Assembly (NCBI GenBank): GCA_037576195.1
Contig: CM075104.1
Coordinates: 10,680,211 to 10,744,210 of the forward strand
Direction: 5' to 3'
Length of the DNA: 64,000 bases
DNA from: Phytoseiulus persimilis
Lineage: Eukaryota > Arthropoda > Arachnida > Mesostigmata > Phytoseiidae
Of the stretch, positions 62,601 through 64,000 are shown piece after piece (the first letter of the stretch is position 1; each line of letters opens with the position of its first letter). The position numbers were made by a program, and so were the translations under genes. The notes beneath the pieces were generated by a model that made no database searches, had not been told where the DNA came from, and worked only from the letters and a program-made list of their open reading frames with translations.

Positions 62601-63286
62601 TTTCGCTGGGCATCGGAGGAGGGAGTGTGGTTTTCTTTCCCATATTCTCTCCCTCTCTACGCCTTCGGAAGTTGCCATGTTTTTGACGTCGCCTCGTCCA
62701 GGAGCTGTTACGGATCGTTGTTTGAAGCTCTCGAAATTGCCCCCGAAAGTACAGCAGAACAAGAAAGCGAGCCGAGACGCGATCGGCGAACCTCACGCAC
62801 GATTGAGCGAAAGTCGAGAACGCAGAGCCGACCGGTGCCCGTCGTGAAGCGAGGAAACTCACGCCGATCGTTCGTACTTCATTGCTCTACGTTCTGGAAG
62901 CCGCATATCGTGTTTACGGCCGAGGTTTCTCGTATTGGGAAACTCCGGTATTCTGGAAACGCTGCCGCCGCGATTTCGGGACCGTTTCCCTGCGTTCGGA
63001 AACCTCTTCAAAATCCTCTGATTCGATCGGCTCGAGAGGAAGCTCTCCGGGGCGAGAAATCGTGACAGGCATGGGGGAGAAAATCCTTCTTGGAATCGGA
63101 ATGCATTCCGTCCCCGTTCGCGACGGCTCCGCGAAACTCACCGAAAGGCTTCAGTTTGTCCGCCGGCGGCTGGATTATGGCGTGGCGATGAGTCCGATGG
63201 TTGATCTTGGCTGTTGACAGCGTTGGTAGAGACGCGGCGACACCTGCTACCAGCAGCAACCGGATCACGAGATGTATGCCGGTCAT
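26291..63286 (-). CDS. side: Sidestep (Side) family Ig-superfamily transmembrane protein, whole spliced gene (main form, 930 aa)
   Basis: Spliced CDS on the minus strand. Exons in order: 63286-63142, 40629-40285, 36501-36391, 35985-35779, 35463-35328, 33804-33626, 32954-32823, 32656-32498, 32173-32015, 31676-31539, 30852-30679, 29465-29328, 28865-28734, 28459-28277, 27042-26909, 26611-26291. The lengths sum to 2793 nt (931 codons including stop) with no frame conflict. Order: signal peptide 1-25, Ig1 (Cys65/Cys144), Ig2 (Cys196/Cys249), Ig3 (Cys294/Cys353), Ig4 (Cys402/Cys452), Ig5 (Cys496/Cys550), FN3 about 571-670, transmembrane helix about 686-708, tail to 930. The assignment rests on family phrases: LWYKDD, RAYF and YRCRVDFKRSRSINTVISL in Ig1, SRPPAVLSWW in Ig3, LLCWAQN and QREPCVF in Ig5, PDVIP in the tail. 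Known Side proteins act at the neuronal or muscle surface as partners of Beat proteins in axon guidance. Which Side paralogue this is cannot be decided from the window. Confidence 0.9.
26722..26754. repeat. Strong hairpin in the last Side intron
   Basis: Outer stem AGCGGGGTC / GACCCCGCT (26722-26730 with 26746-26754). Inner stem GAAC / GTTC around a TCG loop, with a 4-nt bulge on one side. It lies in the 297 bp intron between exons 16 and 17. Confidence 0.6.
26909..27042 (-). CDS. side: Side exon 16: middle cytoplasmic tail
   Basis: Residues 780-824, phase 1 to phase 0 (134 nt). Excellent acceptor TTTCGTTTCTTGCAG|AT and donor CAAAG|GTAAGG. Encodes FVDLESTSEPVDLSYQHL, then DGLPEGIVDP. Its phases are exactly those needed to join exon 14 to exon 17, which supports it as real coding sequence. 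Homology could not be checked here. Confidence 0.8.
27151..27165 (+). repeat. Left terminal inverted repeat of the hAT relic
   Basis: CAGTGGCGTATCTAG. Differs at 2 of 15 positions from the complement of the right end at 27830-27844. Confidence 0.7.
27358..27663 (-). pseudogene. hAT transposase fragment (C-terminal dimerisation region)
   Basis: The minus-strand open stretch 27663-27412 contains VFPDPRVARKILLIIAVTIA followed by SCEK. This fits the hAT dimerisation-domain pattern FPNLRxALRxxLTxPVTVAS[CA]ER that precedes SFSKLKLIK in intact transposases. Here the SFSKLK part is lost or scrambled (KLPNEQKRIMSRDNLG), and an in-frame TGA follows at 27414-27412. The same frame then resumes with TALAVRSIKR, which loosely recalls the next family block. 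No N-terminal catalytic region is present, so the fragment cannot be functional. Confidence 0.6.
27830..27844 (-). repeat. Right terminal inverted repeat of the hAT relic
   Basis: On the minus strand this reads CAGTGGCATATTTAG, matching the left repeat at 13 of 15 bases. It is followed inward by a 19-base poly-G run on that strand. Confidence 0.7.
28091..28197 (-). CDS. Candidate alternative last exon (short tail, 814 aa form)
   Basis: Acceptor AATAAGTTGTGCAG|AG in phase 1 fits exon 14 and adds 35 residues, from E-L-E-G-E-A to D-Y-F-D-Q-N-D-S, before a TGA at 28093-28091. No good donor lies inside it that would continue to exon 16, so it would have to be a terminal exon. The acidic, serine-rich text looks like cytoplasmic tail, but such a short open stretch behind a good acceptor can occur by chance. 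Exons 16 and 17 are the more convincing end of the gene. Confidence 0.4.
28277..28459 (-). CDS. side: Side exon 14: proximal cytoplasmic tail
   Basis: Residues 719-779, phase 1 to phase 1 (183 nt). Acceptor CCACTTCCAG|AC, donor TGCAAG|GTAACT. The tail begins DGHASAYGEKD and contains STEDDLEKTSPDVIPMPS; PDVIP is a conserved tail motif in Side proteins. The phase-1 donor can join either exon 15 (28197) or exon 16 (27042). Confidence 0.9.
28734..28865 (-). CDS. side: Side exon 13: transmembrane helix
   Basis: Residues 675-718, phase 1 to phase 1 (132 nt). Acceptor TCCTTCTTCCAG|CC, donor AAGG|GTGAGC. A hydrophobic segment of about 23 residues (686-708; VGIAIGVVITLFIAAGILVG at its centre) is followed by a basic stop-transfer run, YRCRLNPKRDK. 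This gives a type I topology with the Ig domains outside. Confidence 0.94.
28866..29327 (-). other. side: Intron 12 of the Side gene (462 bp)
   Basis: Lies between FN3 and the transmembrane exon. A short AGCC run sits at 28966-28982. Nothing else is seen. Confidence 0.85.
29328..29465 (-). CDS. side: Side exon 12: second half of fibronectin III domain
   Basis: Residues 629-674, phase 1 to phase 1 (138 nt). Acceptor TTCTGTCGCAG|GT, donor ACCG|GTAAGC. Contains VPVFVIRQV, SFRVVIYANNAKGPS and AQTPRPAERYT, the usual F and G strands of the Side FN3 domain and the short juxtamembrane stalk. Confidence 0.95.
29466..30678 (-). other. side: Intron 11 of the Side gene (1.2 kb)
   Basis: Splits the FN3 domain, phase 1. 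Nothing recognisable beyond short AGAC/AACA-type runs near 30390-30440. Confidence 0.85.
30679..30852 (-). CDS. side: Side exon 11: first half of fibronectin III domain
   Basis: Residues 571-628, phase 1 to phase 1 (174 nt). Acceptor CCCTTTCCCAG|GG, donor GCTAG|GTGAGG. Starts GPPDAVHNCS, the family boundary into FN3, and includes MTIEC and WDGGL followed by FIAEVYEAE. Sequons: N578-C-S, N583-A-T, N624-I-S. Confidence 0.94.
30853..31538 (-). other. side: Intron 10 of the Side gene (686 bp)
   Basis: Separates Ig5 from FN3. Contains a compound AG and poly-G tract (31207-31244). No other feature. Confidence 0.85.
31207..31244 (+). repeat. AG dinucleotide run plus poly-G
   Basis: About seven AG units, then G runs broken by one A, ending in 18 G (31227-31244). 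Lies in intron 10. Confidence 0.95.
31539..31676 (-). CDS. side: Side exon 10: second half of Ig domain 5
   Basis: Residues 525-570, phase 1 to phase 1 (138 nt). Acceptor TTTCTATTGTAG|GC, donor GCAG|GTTTGT. Carries FGSLLCWAQNSVGVQREPC and VFSLITAG, a near-invariant Side block. Cys550 closes Ig5; Cys563 may pair with Cys476 of the preceding linker as an extra disulphide. Confidence 0.95.
31677..32014 (-). other. side: Intron 9 of the Side gene (338 bp)
   Basis: Splits Ig domain 5, phase 1. Nothing else is seen in it. Confidence 0.85.
32015..32173 (-). CDS. side: Side exon 9: first half of Ig domain 5
   Basis: Residues 472-524, phase 1 to phase 1 (159 nt). Acceptor TTGTTTGCAG|TT, donor GACG|GTAAGT. 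Begins FAPVCKAKQRFTYGV, matching the family's Pro-x-Cys linker and Tyr-Gly-Val. Cys496 is in VAVNCFVDAEP and Trp510 in FRWAQNSS. N513-S-S is a sequon. Confidence 0.95.
32174..32497 (-). other. side: Intron 8 of the Side gene (324 bp)
   Basis: Separates Ig4 from Ig5. Contains short CAT and CTG triplet runs (32220-32265) and nothing else. Confidence 0.85.
32498..32656 (-). CDS. side: Side exon 8: second half of Ig domain 4
   Basis: Residues 419-471, phase 1 to phase 1 (159 nt). Acceptor GTGCTCTTGCAG|GT, donor AAGT|GTGAGT. Contains SLVIQRVAVQDRGVYSC with Cys452, then YAKNKEGKG and YMLNIK. One sequon, N425-E-T. Confidence 0.95.
32823..32954 (-). CDS. side: Side exon 7: first half of Ig domain 4
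   Basis: Residues 375-418, phase 1 to phase 1 (132 nt). Acceptor TACCTTTCAAG|AT, donor TTTCAAG|GTGAGG. The join gives DVHYPPRTSLSL, the usual family linker, then an acidic loop and Cys402 in EVVLDCKV. Core Trp415 is in IGWLFQG. Confidence 0.93.
32955..33625 (-). other. side: Intron 6 of the Side gene (671 bp)
   Basis: Separates Ig3 from Ig4, phase 1. Contains short GACT/GGTC-type runs around 33535-33600 and nothing else recognisable. Confidence 0.85.
33626..33804 (-). CDS. side: Side exon 6: second half of Ig domain 3
   Basis: Residues 315-374, phase 2 to phase 1 (179 nt). Contains VLTFTPTVDDHGR, SCRAEN with Cys353, and WKLDVH, all typical of Side Ig3. Donor CACT|GTAAGT. The start shown uses CCTGAAAG|A, a weak acceptor, because it fits the strong phase-2 donor of exon 5. 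A better-looking acceptor, CTGGTCAG|CGA, at 33821 needs the weaker phase-0 donor of exon 5 instead. The two solutions differ by only a few residues in a variable loop. Confidence 0.88.
33805..35327 (-). other. side: Intron 5 of the Side gene (1.5 kb, the only phase-2 intron)
   Basis: Splits Ig domain 3. Its exact ends are uncertain by 8 bases at the donor and 17 at the acceptor, because two in-frame solutions exist. Purine-rich stretches occur, but nothing else is recognisable. Confidence 0.75.
35328..35463 (-). CDS. side: Side exon 5: first half of Ig domain 3
   Basis: Residues 270-314, phase 1 to phase 2 (136 nt). Acceptor GAACTTTCAG|TG, donor GTCAG|GTACGC. Reads LKPQDVTIQ, then ELTCTSSGSRPPAVLSWW with Cys294 and Trp307/308, the Side Ig3 signature. 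A second GT eight bases upstream (CAA|GTCAGG, phase 0) would also stay in frame if paired with the alternative acceptor of exon 6. Confidence 0.92.
35464..35778 (-). other. side: Intron 4 of the Side gene (315 bp)
   Basis: Separates Ig2 from Ig3, phase 1. Nothing else is seen in it. Confidence 0.85.
35779..35985 (-). CDS. side: Side exon 4: second half of Ig domain 2
   Basis: Residues 201-269, phase 1 to phase 1 (207 nt). Acceptor TTCTCGTTCAG|GA, donor AACT|GTGAGT. Contains KPRPAVTWWKD with the core Trp (209/210), VLDIAALTRGD and Cys249 in FVCKATN. It ends ITIDLN, where the family runs into LKP at the start of Ig3. There is one N-glycosylation sequon (N255-V-T). Confidence 0.95.
35986..36390 (-). 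other. side: Intron 3 of the Side gene (405 bp)
   Basis: Splits Ig domain 2. Consensus GTAAGT donor. Nothing else is seen in it. Confidence 0.85.
36391..36501 (-). CDS. side: Side exon 3: first half of Ig domain 2
   Basis: Residues 164-200, phase 1 to phase 1 (111 nt). Acceptor CTTATTACAG|TG, donor CACG|GTAAGT. The protein starts VPPGEPVILDGSG, the usual Side linker after Ig1, and reaches the B-strand Cys196 in LKLTCQAEHG. Confidence 0.93.
36502..40284 (-). other. side: Intron 2 of the Side gene (3.8 kb)
   Basis: Lies between Ig1 and the first half of Ig2. Contains an 11-base poly-G run (38336-38346). No other recognisable feature. Confidence 0.85.
40285..40629 (-). CDS. side: Side exon 2: Ig domain 1 (V-type)
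   Basis: Residues 49-163, phase 1 to phase 1 (345 nt). Acceptor CCATTACAG|CC, donor GTTG|GTGAGT. One exon holds a whole V-type Ig domain: Cys65 in VALPC, Trp81 in VLWYKDD, then RAYF, and DAGEYRCRVDF with Cys144. The stretch from LWYKDD to INTVISL is the most diagnostic part of the Side family. In Drosophila the N-terminal Ig domains of Side proteins make the contact with Beat proteins, so this exon probably carries the partner-binding face (family knowledge). Confidence 0.95.
42671..42687 (+). repeat. GACC tetranucleotide repeat
   Basis: Four consecutive GACC units. Related GACC/GGTC runs occur at 45711-45731, 47312-47330 and 63638-63655. Confidence 0.85.
43361..43432. repeat. Two adjacent perfect hairpins
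   Basis: Hairpin A has a 9 bp stem ATACCCCGG / CCGGGGTAT (43361-43369 with 43376-43384) and a 6-nt loop. Hairpin B has a 10 bp stem GTGCGCGGAG / CTCCGCGCAC (43405-43414 with 43423-43432) and an 8-nt loop. They lie 20 bp apart inside intron 1. Function unknown. Confidence 0.6.
45773..45834 (+). repeat. 18-bp tandem repeat, about 3.5 copies
   Basis: Unit CTGCTGTCCTCCTCGAAT, with two perfect copies flanked by partial or diverged ones. The 18 bp unit keeps frame, so the minus strand reads F-E-E-D-S-R repeats, but no gene is recognised around it. Confidence 0.85.
49500..49516 (+). repeat. GAC triplet repeat
   Basis: Five to six consecutive GAC/ACG units within intron 1. Confidence 0.85.
60603..60652 (+). 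repeat. AAC-rich triplet repeat
   Basis: Imperfect AAC units in intron 1. A second short set lies at 60770-60800, and a similar run at 1722-1745. Confidence 0.85.
63142..63286 (-). CDS. side: Side exon 1: start codon, signal peptide, mature N-terminus
   Basis: Encodes residues 1-48 plus the first base of codon 49. The N-terminus reads MTGIHLVIRLLLVAGVAASL, a short polar head and a hydrophobic core; cleavage is likely near S-T-A|K (about residue 26). The ATG has G at -3, and an in-frame TGA lies 24 nt upstream (63310-63308), so this is the first possible Met. The exon ends at TTCG|GTGAGT, a near-consensus donor in phase 1, which is exactly the phase the first Ig exon needs. Joining the two creates Ala49. 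No recognisable exon lies in the intervening 22.5 kb, but a small extra exon cannot be excluded. The link between this exon and the Ig exons is an inference from phase, strand, signal peptide and donor. Confidence 0.75.
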
Positions 63287-64000
63287 CTCTCGCAGCTTCT
63301 CCCACGTTCAGTCACATGTGCACGATTGTCTGAATATCCTTTCGTTCGTGTTCGCGTTGACCCCGTGCTGGGGGTATGCTCGCTGACAGACGATCGTCAA
63401 TCACTTTAAACGAATTCCCGACGCGTCCGAAGTGTCACGAACATGCAGGGAAGCGAGGGCGGCACCGGCTGCACCAATCCGCGGCTGCCTCCGGATCTCG
63501 ACGCCGACAACACGTTGCCAACGACTCGATGATGTCGACGACAGCATTTCAGACAGTCATACCGAGCGGTGGTCGGGGAACGTCGTCGGGAGCCCTGCGT
63601 TCGAATCCGGCAGTTGATCTCCCGGTGCGAGCCGCGGTCGGTCGGTCGCTGCTCGGTCGCTCTCACTTTCGATCTCACGGCCACGATTCGACGTTACTGT
63701 CAATCAATGCGCCTGCACGCTGCACGGCATGGCTAGCTGTAGTTTTTGGTACTTCGACGCACGAGCTCCACACTCGTTCGAGTTCGCGCCAACTCTGGAA
63801 GCCGAAGAGATTTGCCCTCCTCCCCGCCGCGAGGATCCGCGAGGGGCGCTCCCGCCTCGCTCCCACTCCCGTTTGCCGGCGGGCAGGCAAAGTCCCGTTG
63901 TCGCTGTCCGTTTCTGTGAGAGATGAAGCAGAGGATGTCTAGCGTTCTGAGCCCCGGGAAGAGAAAATGTTTACAGAAGGCCGGATTTCCTTCGGCGTTC
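63287..64000 (-). other. 5' flank or 5' UTR of the Side gene
   Basis: Upstream of the start codon on the minus strand. An in-frame stop (63310-63308) closes the reading frame. The stretch is rich in CG dinucleotides, which fits a 5' UTR or promoter-proximal sequence, but no TATA or initiator could be chosen with confidence. The plus-strand open frame 63376-63942 shows no family resemblance. The transcription start may lie outside the window. Confidence 0.4.

Larger units (their letters stand above)
40630..63141 (-). other. side: Intron 1 of the Side gene (about 22.5 kb)
   Basis: Bounded by donor CG|GTGAGT (63142/63141) and acceptor TTACAG| (40630/40629). I read it on both strands for domain signatures and see no convincing nested gene or extra Side exon. 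It holds many chance open frames (the longest, about 265-271 codons, are 41320-42117 + and 48382-49197 -, with no family resemblance), simple repeats, and two adjacent perfect hairpins at 43361-43432. Long first introns often carry enhancers, but none can be pinpointed here. Confidence 0.7.

Noticed and set aside
63555..63615. tRNA-like text (CCGAGCGGT, then GTTCGAATCC)
   Set aside because: The T stem does not pair (CTGCG against CCGGC), and no acceptor stem or anticodon arm can be drawn.

Overview
This window is animal genomic DNA. It has GT-AG introns, split Ig-domain exons, a long first intron, simple repeats and no operon-like gene packing. The one gene that can be established belongs to the arthropod Sidestep (Side) immunoglobulin-superfamily, so the source is almost certainly an arthropod. 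The moderate GC content, mostly short introns, homopolymer G/C runs and scarcity of transposons would suit a mite or related chelicerate, but that is a low-confidence inference.

Layout. The minus strand carries one Side-family gene, with coding exons from 63286 down to 26291. I assembled it exon by exon, and every splice junction keeps the frame. The 16-exon main model encodes 930 residues: signal peptide, five Ig domains, one fibronectin III domain, one transmembrane helix and a cytoplasmic tail of about 220 residues. The tail ends in a PDZ-ligand-like sequence and carries a TxYxxI tyrosine motif. Intron 1 (63141 to 40630, about 22.5 kb) separates the signal-peptide exon from the first Ig exon. 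An optional last exon (28197..28091) would give an 814-residue form with a different, shorter tail. A degraded hAT-type DNA transposon (27151..27844) lies inside the cytoplasmic-tail intron.

Elsewhere. I recognise no second gene. Positions 1 to about 25.5 kb (downstream of the gene), intron 1, and the 63.3-64 kb 5' flank hold many chance open frames, simple repeats, poly-G/C runs and a few hairpins. A relatively AT-rich patch at 14.6-15.7 kb has coding-like text broken across frames and may be a decayed gene or mobile element. It could not be assigned to a family.

Biology. In Drosophila, Side proteins are surface ligands or receptors that pair with Beaten-path (Beat) family Ig proteins in axon guidance and synaptic partner choice. 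The tail motifs here suggest intracellular scaffold and phosphotyrosine partners, which is an inference from sequence alone. I found no evidence of a new kind of system. The points most worth following up are the alternative tails, the hAT insertion between them, and a few strong hairpins.
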